NCBI GenBank assembly: GCA_028564925.1
Contig: CM053030.1
Span: 273,245,492-273,309,491, forward strand
Reading direction: 5' to 3'
DNA: 64,000 nucleotides
DNA from: Lithobates sylvaticus
Taxonomy: Eukaryota; Chordata; Amphibia; Anura; Ranidae
Shown in pieces: positions 10,555 to 21,919 of this stretch. Every line of letters starts with the position of its first letter. The stretch's first letter is position 1. A program made the position numbers and the translations under genes. A model generated the notes under the pieces. That model had not been told where the DNA came from. It saw only the letters and a list, made by a program, of their open reading frames with translations, and did no database searches.

Positions 10555-11204
10555 TCGGATATTTCTGAATTAACATTTGTCAAAATTTGATAAAAAGCTA
10601 ATTTGGAACAAAACTAATTGCACATGTCTAGCAGCCAAGGGCTCTATGGCAAGTGCAAACAGCAGGGACTTTAAGGGCACCCCTGCCATGTGCTTGTATG
10701 AAGTGGAAAGGGTTTACCATTGATGCATAGTTTGGCGATAGGGGCGGCATATAGTAATTTCACCCATCTAATAAATTCCTCTCCCAGACCAAATTCCACC
10801 AGAGTCTCCCAAAGATAAGGCCATTCGACATTGGGTGAGAGGGTGAATACATTCCAGAGGCTCCAAGTTTTATGGAATTGCGTTGTTCTTTCCCTTTTAA
10901 TGGAGATTGTTTCTTCCATCTGATAGATGGTATTCACTTTTAAAAGCCATTCTTTTATAGATGGTGTATCTCTTGTTTTCCATAGTGGTGGTATTAGTGC
11001 TTTGGCTGCGTTTAGGAGGTGGCATGACAGGGATATTTTTGTACTTTCTACAGGAGAAGTTATTCACATGTAGGAGACAGCAAGCTGCATCTAGTTTGAG
11101 TTGTGTATTAGTAATGTGTGTGATCCATGATTAAATTTGGTTCCAAAATGTCTGGATCTTTTCACCAAGTCCACCAAATGTGTAAGAAGTTTCCTCTATT
11201 TTTA

Positions 11205-11672
11205 AATAAACTAACAAAGGGATGGCGCTGTTCTATTTAAAAATTAATGTGTATAAATAAGTATTAATACCAATAAACATAAAAGTGCGTAGTGCAATGA
11301 GGAAAGAATGAGTGACTAAAAAGAAGTGTGTGGTAATCCCAGCAAGGTGACGACGTGTAAATAAATATTAATTAATATGAATGGAACCCCAAAGATAGTG
11401 TATAAACAAAATATCTATACTGGATAAAATTATAATAAAAATCCAAAAGTGAATAAAAGGTGAATACAAATTGGTATATAAGATAAATATGATATAACAT
11501 GAATATGTCTGTAAATCCAAAATCAAGTCCAATATTCAAAGAAAAATAATAAATAAAAATATGTGATGTCCAAAGCAGTCAAAAGTGTTCAAGGTTTAAA
11601 ACGAATTGAGTGTGTAAAAAAATATATTATTATAAATAAGGTAAAAAACTGTCCGATGATATGAAAAATATG

Positions 11673-11718
<46 letters not shown>

Positions 11719-13119
11719 TATGTCATAAGTTCATTCCAAAGTGACAAAAAATCTGTGAAGTGACAGAAAAGAATCCCAAATTCAGCGGAAAAAAAAACAC
11801 AATAATGGGTGTCCTGCGATTCCCTCCTTCAGTCAGCTCCCCCTGTGTGCCCGCATCACCTTACCCCTGCAGGGGCAGAAGGCGTAGTACTACAGGTCCC
11901 AGAAGACCGCGTTCCTCTCAGTTGGCGATAGGCAAATGTCATCTCTCCAGGTGGTGTCCAAATCCCAGGCACTTGGTGGATCTCAGTGAAGATTAGGGGA
12001 ACCCAGCAGCAGCGAATCCAAATGTATAAGGAAGGATGAACGAAGGATGTTAACCCGTAAAAAAACTTGTTTTATTTGATAAAAATTCGATAAAAAACGA
12101 GAACAATAAAAGTGGCTGAAGAGTGTAGAGCTGACCAGCCCATACACTCAGATATACAACGAGGAAAGCCGTTCGTTCCGGTCCGCCGGCATGTGTACCA
12201 TGGACGTGCAATGCGAGAAACCGGAAGACGGCGAGAAAGCGGAAGTGACGTTGTGCGTACCAATAAAAAAGACCGTCTTACGCGTTTCGTCACTCGGACG
12301 TCATCTGAGGCGCTGCCATCTTGGTACACCTGACGTCTATATAAGAGGGTGGAGGAGCCGCGCCGACCAATGGGTAGAAAACATGGGTAAGACAGGGGAC
12401 ACCCCATATTAAAACAAGGAAACAAACCCCATACCATGGAGATAAAGAATTAAGTAATCTACCCCACCGCCATCTAGTGACTATAAATGGAAGGAGCAGC
12501 ACGGCAACTTCAGGCCTATTGCATCTATGCAAGATAGTATTAAATGAATACAAGTAATTAGAACATGATAAAACATTAAATATGAATTGGGAACATGCCT
12601 AAAAATTGCTTAAAAATTACACATGCATAGACCTATATATTAGAAGTTAAAATGATGTGTTATAAGGTGGGCCAATGTATTTAAATAAATAAAAAGTTAA
12701 AAACCTACTGATAATAGCAATTTTAAAAAGAAAAATGAGGTGAAGTGGATCAAGGATGAGGATATACATACAAATTGGAAATAAAAGATAATAGAAGTGA
12801 ACATGAATATGACCACCCACTACGGAGGAGGGACGAGAAGGCCTCAAGAATTATGTATATAAATATATATATAAATAGTAAAAAAAAATTCTATATATAT
12901 ATTGGGATATGTGTGTAATGTATATGGAGATATTTAGACAAACACGCTTAAAAAAGATGGTGGATCAGTATAAAATAAATAGGCGGGAGGATTTGAAAAG
13001 CCAAAGGCTAAAGAAACCGATAAAACAGTAAAAACATTTGTAATGGGAGTATAAAGAATGTCAAAGTCCCTTAAATAAATAAACATTAGTAAAAAGACCT
13101 GTCTCAGTGAATGGGATAA
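11205..13119 (-). mobile_element. Penelope-like element fragment inside LINE copy 2
   Basis: Insertion flanked by an 8-bp duplication TATTTTTA (11197-11204 and 13120-13127); removing it rejoins the LINE reading CWRCNKN-RGNFLHIWWT without a break. The content is AT-rich and has the look of a PLE terminal region. Near 12274-12313, read on -, there is a hammerhead-like block (CAGATGA in place of CTGATGA, a 4-bp helix II CGTC/GACG, then AAAC). No RT or endonuclease reading was recognised. Broken; number of breaks not judged. Confidence 0.55.
11676..11714. repeat. (AT)n microsatellite
   Basis: About 19 AT units inside the PLE fragment. Confidence 0.9.
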
Positions 13120-13480
13120 TATTTTTATTGCATCTCCAGCAGTCATCCAACTCTTGGGAGGACCAGCTTTTTTATTTTAGCAGGGGTGATGTACCAATGA
13201 GTATGTATTTTATATGAGATTTCTTGGATTCTGGTACTCAGAGAACATTTATGAGTAAAGACTACAGATTTTTCCTATTGTTCATCTGAGATCTGGGTTT
13301 GAAGCTCCTCTTCCATATTTTTTTAAATTTGTCTGGTGAATCAGAGTTTGGCTAAGAGCTCCAATTGTAAGACATGGAAGTTACTTTTCATAAAGGGTTT
13401 TTGTTCATAGCATAGTTTTTCGAATTGTGTAAGAGCTCTTGATAGAGAATATTTTTCTTTTGTTCTTGATAAAGTTGTGT

Positions 13481-15493
13481 ATTTGTAGATATGACCAAAA
13501 GGTTAAAGTGTTATTGTCAATTTATTTTCCTAAGTTTGAGAAAGTTTTTATATTGTCATTGTGGATACAATGTTGAGCTAGTAACAGGGATTTTACTTTT
13601 TTTAGAGTCAGAGTTTTATTATTTAGTCTGGGAGGGAAGTGACATGTTTACTTCATCTCTCTGGCACAGGATAATAGGAGTCATTTTAATCAAATCAATT
13701 TAATGGGAACACAGACGGAAAACACCCTGACAGAGCTTTTATTCTTTCCCAACTTCCTAAAAAGACTTGTGATCATCTTTAAGATAAATTAGGAAGAAAT
13801 TATTATAGATCATATAACAGTGTTCAAATTCAGTAGTTGTTCAAAACTTTGGGATTAGTCCTTCTTTTATGCAAGGTATGTATTGATGTTTTATAATTTA
13901 GAAAAGAGGAAACTTAATTTATAAAAACACAATATTAAACTGCAGAAAAAAGCTTGCTTGATTTTTATAGCACACATGGTGTTAAAATATATTATTTTGC
14001 AACACATAGCATGCTGAGATTTTTTAATTAATTTTAAAATAAACTTACTAATATATATTACTGTAAGCATCATGCAGTGTATTTAAAATGCAATAATAAA
14101 AATAATTGCTTGGTTGGGGAGCATCAGGCATGCACATGATTTATTAAAAAGAACTAAGTAAAATTATCCTTGATATGTATTTTTTCACTGCTGTGATGGC
14201 AATACAATTAATAAAGATTTATCACTATTATCTTTTCATAGAAAAATTGATTTGTGTATTAATAATGAGACCTGGCTATGATAAAGTAGGTGGAATATGC
14301 TAAGCATAGAGGCAGTCACATCTACAATGTCGTAGGTGGTTTCTGCATTATCAATGCTCCATTGCACTTTTTCGAGAATATCATATGATCATTTTTAACT
14401 TACTGATTTGTATTGCCTTTACAGCTCTGTACTCTGAACTTCTTAGAAAAAAAGATCTTTTTACATATTTGTTTTAATATTCATTTTTAATCCAGTATGG
14501 TCAGTAACCATTTTACAGACCATTAGATACATATCTTACAATCCATATTATACATTTATTATTAACTTTTTTTTCTTATTGTTGTAGCCCTGATTAAAGG
14601 GGACACCATTTGAACCCCCAAAATGCATTTCCTAAAACTGAATGTGACTTTTAAAGTTCTATGCTTACAGCATACACATTTTCATTTATAACAACAGCAT
14701 TGTAATACTGTAGCAATACAAACAGTATTTTTTATTTTTTTTGACAATCCAAAACAAGTATACCTGAAAATTCTTCTTTTAAGTTGTGAGTGCTGTCTGC
14801 CTGCTGGCCATCTCTTTCCACAACGTCCTGGATTCTATGCATGTTATGCAGCTTTTAATCTGCTTTTTACTTTTAATTTTTATGGCCTACATATTCCATT
14901 GTAATTTTCTGCTTGCAAATAGTGCTTCCTGTATAGACTCTTGCCACTTGAAACTCATCCTCTCAGGACCTCTGTAGTTCAGGAAGCAGGCTCTGGAAAA
15001 TGTGTACTAAAGTGTATTATGCTCCTGCACTTTCTTCCCAATATTACTTATTGAGTTGCTGCTGAAAAATGCTCAAACCCCAAGCATTAGTGTAAAAAGA
15101 AAGCAGCGTTGTGATGAATTTGAAAAAAAAACACGACATAAAATGATAAAAAATATAAATTTTATTTCTATACTATATACTATTGCTATAATTTATATAC
15201 CAAAAAGAACGTCACATAAAGTGGAAAATAGTGATATGCACATTCATAGTGCAATATAATGAACCACGAATATACACACCTCTAAATCAACCACTGTAAA
15301 GTGAAGTGCAGTAAAAATCTAAATCCTTTTATCAGCATAAAATGCATTCTGTAGTCCACAACAAACTGTGCTCTTGAAGTGTATTATACAGCAAGATTCC
15401 CACAATGCAAGACACCATTTGTAGTGTTCTTTGAACCTACTCCAAGCGGTTTGTGCCACATTCTCCACTCCACATCCATGAGCCTAAAGTGGG
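13481..15493. other. AT-rich DNA without a recognised gene
   Basis: No open frame over ~70 codons with family features. Part of 13610-13850 (a GGGAACACAGACGG block) looks like an interspersed repeat but I cannot name it. 15080-15480 resembles AT-rich PLE terminal sequence in composition only. No splice-bounded exon could be supported. Confidence 0.5.
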
Positions 15494-16224
15494 GTACACA
15501 CTATGGGAAAATCAGAAGATAAATTCTGTACGAGGAACAATTGCTTGATTATTGTAAAGTGTGTACACAACTTTCGACACCTGATTCAGACTTTCTAAAG
15601 GAAAATTTCTGAAAGGACAAATGCCAAGAATTGAAAAACAGGGTGGACAAAATATCTGCGCTAATTATGAAACAAATGTGTAAAGTAGCAGCCGACACAG
15701 TTTGTTGATCAGCAAACAAGATAAATGTAAAAACCAAAATGTGGCGCTGTGATATTAAAGTACATAAAAATTGGTAAAAAGAAAGCCTGTGAGTGAAAAA
15801 CAATAATCAAATTGTGATGACAGTCCATCGGTCAAATGGCATAAATGGTGCTGTAGAAAAAAACAATCCTCTATCAGAAGAATGGTGCATAAATCCCGCT
15901 TTTAGTGATTATAATCTGCTTACCAGATAGAAGCAGTAAAAGGGTGATGTTGATCATGTGATGCCAGAGGAAAATGAATGGAAGCTTGATGAACATAAAG
16001 GTAAGATCAAATCCAATACATCTTGATGGAATGTTGGTGACCAGGTTCACTCAGCCAGATCTGGTGTAGGCTAAAAAAACTCTCCCACGGAGTGAAGGAA
16101 GAGAATAATAACAATAGTGAAGCCCGCAAGATGAAGTTTAACGATTTTATTGCTAGTAATCTACTTACATCAATGTAAAAACATCAGGGCATAGATAAAA
16201 GAACAGTTCCGCATACTTGCATCA

Positions 16225-16268
16225 GCCCGCCTGACATGTTTCATCCAATGGTGGATATCATCAGAGGC
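16225..16268 (-). ncRNA. Hammerhead ribozyme motif, PLE left arm
   Basis: Read on -, CTGATGA (complement of 16258-16264), a perfect 5-bp helix II (ATCCA / TGGAT), then GAAA (complement of 16239-16242) and CATGTC. Flanking GCCTC and GGCGGGC can form the outer helix. Confidence 0.75.
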
Positions 16269-16523
16269 GTGGCCGATGCTGCAAGTAGGCGGATATATAT
16301 AGTAAATACCTTAGTTCAATCTTCCTTGTGATAGGATGGCCGAACAATTCCTAGGTCAGAAACAGCTGTGAATGTAGGTGGTCCTGGGCGCCATCTGGTG
16401 CTATTACACCAAGGGGAGGAGGCTTATTGAGTCTCTATATTGGTAGTAGGCGCCATTGGCACTGTTTGTTTGTGCTAACGAAGCTTGTATGCGTCGTTCT
16501 GCAAAGCAAAGGAACATCCGTCC

Positions 16524-16643
16524 GCGCATGCGCAGTACCCTCGATGGGAACGGTCCGCGCATGCGCAGTGTGATATGCGTTCCAACGACGTGTGCGCCCA
16601 AACCACGGCGCGCACAGTGGCACGCAATAGGCGCGCATGCGCA
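16524..16643. promoter_or_regulatory. Cluster of three NRF1-like palindromes, PLE left arm
   Basis: GCGCATGCGCA occurs at 16524-16534, 16557-16567 and 16633-16643. This fits the vertebrate NRF1 binding consensus (YGCGCAYGCGCR). The surrounding ~250 bp are CpG-rich compared with the AT-rich element around them. Binding or promoter activity is an inference. Confidence 0.5.
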
Positions 16644-17257
16644 GTCAAGATTGCGTTCCACAGCGGCCATCTATGGTAACCGAGGGAGCAAACGTCAGAT
16701 CCGGCGGAAGAACGACCGGAAATGACGCGCGTAATTGGTGGTGATTGCGTTCCAAATACAGGAAGCTAGAAGGAATAACGAAATTCCCTATATTGGACGG
16801 AAAACCACCAATTAAATTTACAAAAAACCTGTGGTTAGCATCATCAGTAATTAAAGGGCCGCATTGTAAAAGCAACCAATAGTGGTATTACAATGTTATA
16901 ACGCTATCATCCCTGATGAGCAGACAACATTGTACGGCAAAGGAAAATACAAATACAATACAAATTGATCTTACAGACATTACAATAACGGCAAGGATGG
17001 TAACCTTTAGACTTCTGAAAAAAAGACACCCTATTGGGGGCGTCTTAGATATTGGGTGCAATTTGAAGTGTCAGAGGGGGAACCCCTCTGAATATAACCT
17101 GTGGTCTCTCAGGAAGTGCTGGGCCGAGAATTGTATCATTCTTTAAGACCCCCCAATGTTTGGTCATGATTTTTTTAATATCACGATGTTGGTGTGAATA
17201 TGTGGTAACCATGGAAAAATTGTAATCAATCTTTCTAGCATCTAGTTCTTTTTTCTT

Positions 17258-17854
17258 ATGAAAAATCTCGGCCCAGCACTTCCTGAGAGACCACAGGTTA
17301 TATTCAGAGGGGTTCCCCCTCTGAAACTTCAAATTGCACCCAATATCTTAGACGCCCCCAATAGGGTGTCTTTTTTTCAGAAGTCTAAAGGTTACCATCC
17401 TTGCCGTTATTGTAATGTCTGTAAGATCAACAAAGACCAAAGCAGAAAGATTTGTTATTTTAAATCTCATGCCACTGGCAGGACTTTTGAAATTGATACT
17501 TTTATCACCTGTACCTCCCTTAACGTGGTATACCTCCTAGTTTGCCCTTGCGGCCTGCAATATGTAGGCCGCACAACAAGAGCTATGCACGTCAGAGTGG
17601 GTGAACACATAGCTAACATTAAGAAAGGGTTTCCAAAACACACTGTGTCGAGACATTACCTGGAGTACCACGATCAGAACCCTAAAGGGACTATATTTAT
17701 AGGCATTGACAGATTTAACCCCCACTGGCGGGGTAGTATGTCCAAACGAGAGATCTCTAAACTCGAAACTCGGTGGATCTACGACCTCAAATGTTACACC
17801 CCTTTTGGCATGAATGTGGATTGGGATGTTAACTGCTTTATCAATAACAGTTAA
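17258..17854 (+). CDS. Penelope-like element C-terminal part: RT end and GIY-YIG endonuclease
   Basis: Open for 198 codons. Residues 1-40 are the RT tail (GPALPERPQVIFRGVPPLK, typical of PLEs). A cysteine-rich linker follows (YHPCRYCNVCK). From about residue 88 comes a GIY-YIG nuclease domain: VVYLLVCPCGLQYVGRTTR with the paired tyrosines and the arginine, then HVRVGEHIANIKKG and a conserved C-terminal half. In PLEs this domain cleaves target DNA and is fused to the RT in one protein, so this is the 3' part of a larger frame; the ATG at 17258 is not the natural start. It stops at 17852 in the expected place. Confidence 0.9.
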   Translation: MKNLGPALPERPQVIFRGVPPLKLQIAPNILDAPNRVSFFQKSKGYHPCRYCNVCKINKDQSRKICYFKSHATGRTFEIDTFITCTSLNVVYLLVCPCGLQYVGRTTRAMHVRVGEHIANIKKGFPKHTVSRHYLEYHDQNPKGTIFIGIDRFNPHWRGSMSKREISKLETRWIYDLKCYTPFGMNVDWDVNCFINNS

Positions 17855-18538
17855 TTACTTGCTTTTTTAATTTTTAATTTTTAATTTGCTGGCGGTCTCT
17901 TGTGGGCTGAGTCCGCCTTTGTATATACATTTATATTTTATTCTTAATATATTTAAATTTGGATGCACTGTAATCCATATTTAATTTTAGCACAATATAT
18001 ACATGGGTGCTTACCAGGCTCACTGACAAGAGAGCCTCCTTTATCCTCTCTGTCATTTTTGTCTGGTTAAGTATGTATACCCTTTATAGATTTATATCAC
18101 TATGATTGTATGTGTGATATACATTTTTTGCGCTTTTGATGCATCATGTGTTCACACATAATTCCTTTTTGAGTCAATCAGGAATGTGGTTTATTATTTG
18201 TAATTTTATTCTATTTTAATTAATATCGTTTGTATTTTCCTTTGCCGTACAATGTTGTCTGCTCATCAGGGATGATAGCGTTATAACATTGTAATACCAC
18301 TATTGGTTGCTTTTACAATGCGGCCCTTTAATTACTGATGATGCTAACCACAGGTTTTTTGTAAATTTAATTGGTAGTTTTCCGTCCAATATAGGGAATT
18401 TTGTTATTCCTTCTAGCTTCCTGTATTTGGAACGCAATCACCACCAATTACGCGCGTCATTTCCGGTCGTTCTTCCGCCGGATCTGACGTTTTCTCCCTC
18501 GGTTACCATAGATGGCCGCTGTGGAACGCAATCTTGAC

Positions 18539-18660
18539 TGCGCATGCGCGCCTATTGCGTGCCACTGTGCGCGCCGTGGTTTGGGTGCACACGTCGTTGA
18601 AACGCATATCACACTGCGCATGCGCGGACCGTTCCCATCGAGGGTACTGCGCATGCGCGG
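18539..18660. promoter_or_regulatory. Cluster of three NRF1-like palindromes, PLE right arm
   Basis: Mirror image of the left-arm cluster: TGCGCATGCGCG-type sites near 18539, 18617 and 18648 in a CpG-rich block. Binding is an inference from the motif. Confidence 0.5.
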
Positions 18661-18912
18661 ACGGATGTTCCTTTGCTTTGCAGAACGACGCATACAAGCT
18701 TCGTTAGCACAAAAAAACAGTGCCAATGGCGCCTACTACCAATATAGAGACTCAATAAGCCTCCTCCCCTTGGTGTAATAGCGCCAGATGGCGCCCAGGA
18801 CCACCTACATTCACAGCTGTTTCTGACCTAGGAATTGTTCGGCCATCCTATCACAAGGAAGATTGAACTAAGGTATTTACTATATATATCCGCCTACTTG
18901 CAGCATCGGCCA

Positions 18913-18956
18913 CGCCTCTGATGATATCCACCATTGAATGAAACATGTCAGGCGGG
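18913..18956 (+). ncRNA. Hammerhead ribozyme motif, PLE right arm
   Basis: CTGATGA at 18918-18924, helix II (ATCCA / TGAAT, one mismatch), GAAA at 18940-18943, then CATGTC. Counterpart of the left-arm motif, with one change in helix II. Confidence 0.7.
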
Positions 18957-19707
18957 CTGATGCAAGTATGCGGAACTGTTCTTTTATCTATGCCCTGATG
19001 TTTTTACATTGATGTAAGTAGATTACTAGCAATAAAATCGTTGAACTTCATCTTGCGGGCTTCACTATTGTTATTATTCTCTTCCTTCACTCCGTGGGAG
19101 AGTTTTTTTAGCCTACACCAGATCTGGCTGAGTGAACCTGGTCACCAACATTCCATCAAGATGTATTGGATTTGATCTTACCTTTATGTTCATCAAGCTT
19201 CCATTCATTTTCCTCTGGCATCACATGATCAACATCGCCCTTTTACTGCTTCTATCTGGTAAGCAGATTATAATCACTAAAAGCGGGATTTATGCACCAT
19301 TCTTCTGATAGAGGATTGTTTTTTTCTACAGCACCATTTATGCCATTTGACCGATGGACTGTCATCACAATTTGATTATTGTTTTTCACTCACAGACTTT
19401 CTTTTTACCAATTTTTATGTACTTTAATATCACAGCGCCACATTTTGGTTTTTACAAATGCCAAGAATTGTCTTATGTGTGAACACAACTAACAATTTTG
19501 TGTACTGTTTTTGTATGAGAAAAAAAAAAACATAGGAAAGACTGAGCATGATCAGAAAGAATAAACAACAATAAGTCAAACAAAAAAAAAAAAACCTTTG
19601 TCGTACCAGAATTTTGGTGCCATTAGTATCATCTTTGGTATTGACTTATTGTGAAAAATTTAGGAAAACCAAACGATCATTAGCCCGATTTTTCTTATAG
19701 TGTGTAT

Positions 19708-20376
19708 TCAGATTTATGTGATCCCTGAATGATCCCAACCATGCAAACCATTCACCAGATATCCCAGACCTCTTATGTAATAAGTAGGTCAAAATGTGCT
19801 TTTGTTATTCTCCATGGATTCTCTAGGTCCCTCATCATCAAGGAAGAGAAGAATACAAGAGACAGAAACAGAGCTCTCAATGCTTAATGTCCTTTATTAA
19901 AATACTTAAAAAACATACATCATTGCACTCACTTGGAATTGTGCTGCACCCAGCACCAGTAGAAAGTGTGTGTTGTATTAGCCAGGAAATGTATTTACCT
20001 TGGTGTCAGCATGCGTTCCTATAAGGTGGAAGTGATGTCAATTAGGAGCCCCACTCAATGTGTTTTGTCATTAAAAATGGACTCCATCGCACAAAAGGGA
20101 CTCCATTACCATATTAAAGCACAGAGTGAGGCCACCACAGGAATCCGGATTTACCACTGAACCATTTACAGGTTCCAATGCGTGTATTGACCAAGCCTAA
20201 TCAGCAAGGTCACACGCTCTAAGGTGATCGACCATTACCTGGGGGGAACACCTGAGTGCACACGATATTGGATTGATATCACAGCAACCACTGAATCGCA
20301 TAGATCGCATGGATTACATTGGAGCACTTTTGAACTTTTTTTGATTGCACAGCACATTGTAGCACTTTTGTCTCAC

Positions 20377-20431
<55 letters not shown>

Positions 20432-20985
20432 TTTTTTTATAAGGATTTTTATAGTTTGGTTCACCATTATATTGGTTTAAGGATTTTATTGATTGCTTTT
20501 TTCTCACCATATGGACGTTTTATCATATCCTGCAAGAAAGCACTCTATTTGGAATATTGTATGTATTTTAGCACGTTATCACTTTATTGCTGTTGTTATA
20601 TAGCACATTTTTCGTTTCACTATTTGGATTTTAAGTTTGAAAGCGCAGCGTACTTAAGATGAAATGTGTGTTGGAGTGGAGCTATACGTGATTTCATCCC
20701 ACAGGCAGAGTTGAGTTAGCACCAGGCTGAGCGGTGGAGCCCAAACCAACTGTAAATAAGCGATTGATCATTGTGAGTTGTATTGCTTTTATGTATGTTT
20801 ATAATCAAATAAATGATGATACAGTATAAAAATTCTATTGGATTTAATCCCCATGCTGGCATCAACGTGAGAATAAAAGAAGGGGCATTATGGGGATTGG
20901 TGGACTTGTCATGCTCATTGCCAAGGCTTTAGAAGACAATGTAATCTCCCAGAGCAAAGCCTTTTTTTTTTCAAAAAAAGATTTT
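19708..20985 (+). other. AT-rich DNA, possible PLE upstream region
   Basis: No gene seen. An (AT)n run lies at 20381-20432. The stretch from about 19870, running into the RT fragment at 20986, may be the 5' part of the same PLE, but no motif proves it. Confidence 0.35.
20381..20432. repeat. (AT)n microsatellite
   Basis: Interrupted AT repeat of about 50 bp followed by a T run. Confidence 0.9.
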
Positions 20986-21300
20986 TTCCATACACTATAT
21001 TTTTATCCCTTACAGAAGATCCACAAAAACTCACACAATTCACCAGGTCAGTATTTGGACAGTATTTCTAGTGGAGTTTCATATACATAGATCAGTTCCT
21101 TCAACAATTGGCACAGGGACTACCATTGTATATCTGTGATGGAATACATTGCATGGAGATGTTACAATCATATACTTGGGAGCCCACCTATTCGTTGGTC
21201 TCCCTTGATGTAAACTTTCTTTACACTTCCATTCTTTACGAGGTGGGCCTATGGACGGTACAGTATTAACTAGACTGGAATCAGGGCTCTTATGGTCTTT
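20986..21300 (+). mobile_element. Penelope-like reverse transcriptase fragment
   Basis: Translating + in changing frames gives FYPLQKIHKNSHNSPG (the PLE motif with the PKIHK-like core) near 20994-21045 and SLVSLDVNFLYTSILYEVGL at about 21195-21255, the PLE catalytic block around the first Asp. A fossil fragment about 300 bp long, broken, with no terminal repeats identified. Confidence 0.7.
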
Positions 21301-21477
21301 TCACATTTCTGTAAGTACCATTAAACATGTATATATTTTATGTCTATACAATATAAAAAATGATGTCCTAGAGCTTTATGAAGCCAGTTGTGTGGTGTCT
21401 TATCCTATACACCTTCTATTTCCATATATTAGGAATGTACATTGCACTTTTTATTTATGAGATACTTTGCACCAGGA

Positions 21478-21645
21478 AAGTATTCACAGCGTTTCACTTT
21501 TTTTCCACTTTTTGTTATGTTACAGCCTTATTTCAAAATGAATTAAATGGATTTTGGGAGGGACTGCCCAAAAATAGGTGTGCCAAGCTTGTAGCATCAT
21601 ACTCAAAAAGACTTGAGGCTGTAATTGTAATGACATTTTGCTACA
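21478..21645 (+). mobile_element. Tc1-type transposon remnant (internally deleted)
   Basis: The left part (TATTCACAGCGTTTCAC... GTTATGTTACAGCC) is the 5' end of a common frog Tc1 family. It jumps at about 21560 to that family's 3' coding end (CATCATACTCAAAAAGACTTGAGGC), so the body is deleted. No transposase remains. Confidence 0.65.
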
Positions 21646-21919
21646 ATGTGAAGTAGTGAGTATACAGCGTTTATAACAGTGTAAATGTGCTGTCCCCTCA
21701 AAATAACCCAACACACAGCCATTAATGTCTAAACAGCTAGCAACAAAAGTGAGTACACCCTAAGTGAAAATGTCCAAATTGGCCCAAATTAGCCATTTTC
21801 CCTCTTCGGTGTCATGTGACTCATTAGTGTTACAAGGTCTCAGGTGTGAATGGGGAGCAGGTGAGTTAAATTTGTTGTTATCGCTCTCATTCTCTCATAT
21901 TGGTCACTGAAAGTTCAAC

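Larger units (their letters stand above)
10678..13480 (-). mobile_element. Tx1/L1-type LINE, copy 2, rearranged, split by a PLE
   Basis: Read on -, 13480 to 13128 carries ORF2 C-terminal sequence ending at CWRCNKN. Reading resumes on the other side of the PLE at 11196 with RGNFLHIWWT, then LLNAAKALIPPLWKTRD and IKEWLLKVNTIYQMEETI, the usual C-terminal blocks. Oddly, these run at about 10833 straight into RT sequence (VEWPYLWETLVEFGLGEEF, then a broken QGCP motif ending at 10672). In an intact element that RT block lies upstream of the C-terminus, so this copy is scrambled. Several stops. No 3' UTR or poly-A seen. Confidence 0.7.
15634..19453. mobile_element. Head-to-head palindromic Penelope-like element
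   Basis: Flanked by a perfect 17-bp duplication ACAAATGCCAAGAATTG (15617-15633 and 19454-19470). Two copies of one PLE lie in opposite directions, with their inner (5') ends meeting near 17135-17259 and their outer (3') ends at the borders. The right arm carries the end of the RT region, the GIY-YIG endonuclease, a CpG-rich stretch and a hammerhead motif. The left arm is a shorter version of the same. The arms are nearly identical by eye, so the inverted structure arose with or soon after insertion. The element looks broken. Confidence 0.85.
15494..19707. mobile_element. MITE-like element hosting the palindromic PLE
   Basis: Inverted ends GTACACACTATGGGAAAATC (15494-15513) and, on the other strand, TACACACTATAAGAAAAATC (from 19706), about 17 of 20 matching. 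Removing the PLE (15634-19453 plus one copy of its duplication) leaves a ~375-bp non-coding element, consistent with a MITE. The superfamily is not settled; target duplications are not clear. Confidence 0.55.

Noticed and set aside
13481-15493. Possible host exon in the AT-rich gap
   Set aside because: Open frames are under 90 codons, low in complexity and without splice sites or domains that I could support.
16404-18778. 88-89 codon Arg/Cys-rich frames on both strands
   Set aside because: They arise from CpG-rich inverted PLE arms and read both ways; no similarity to known proteins.
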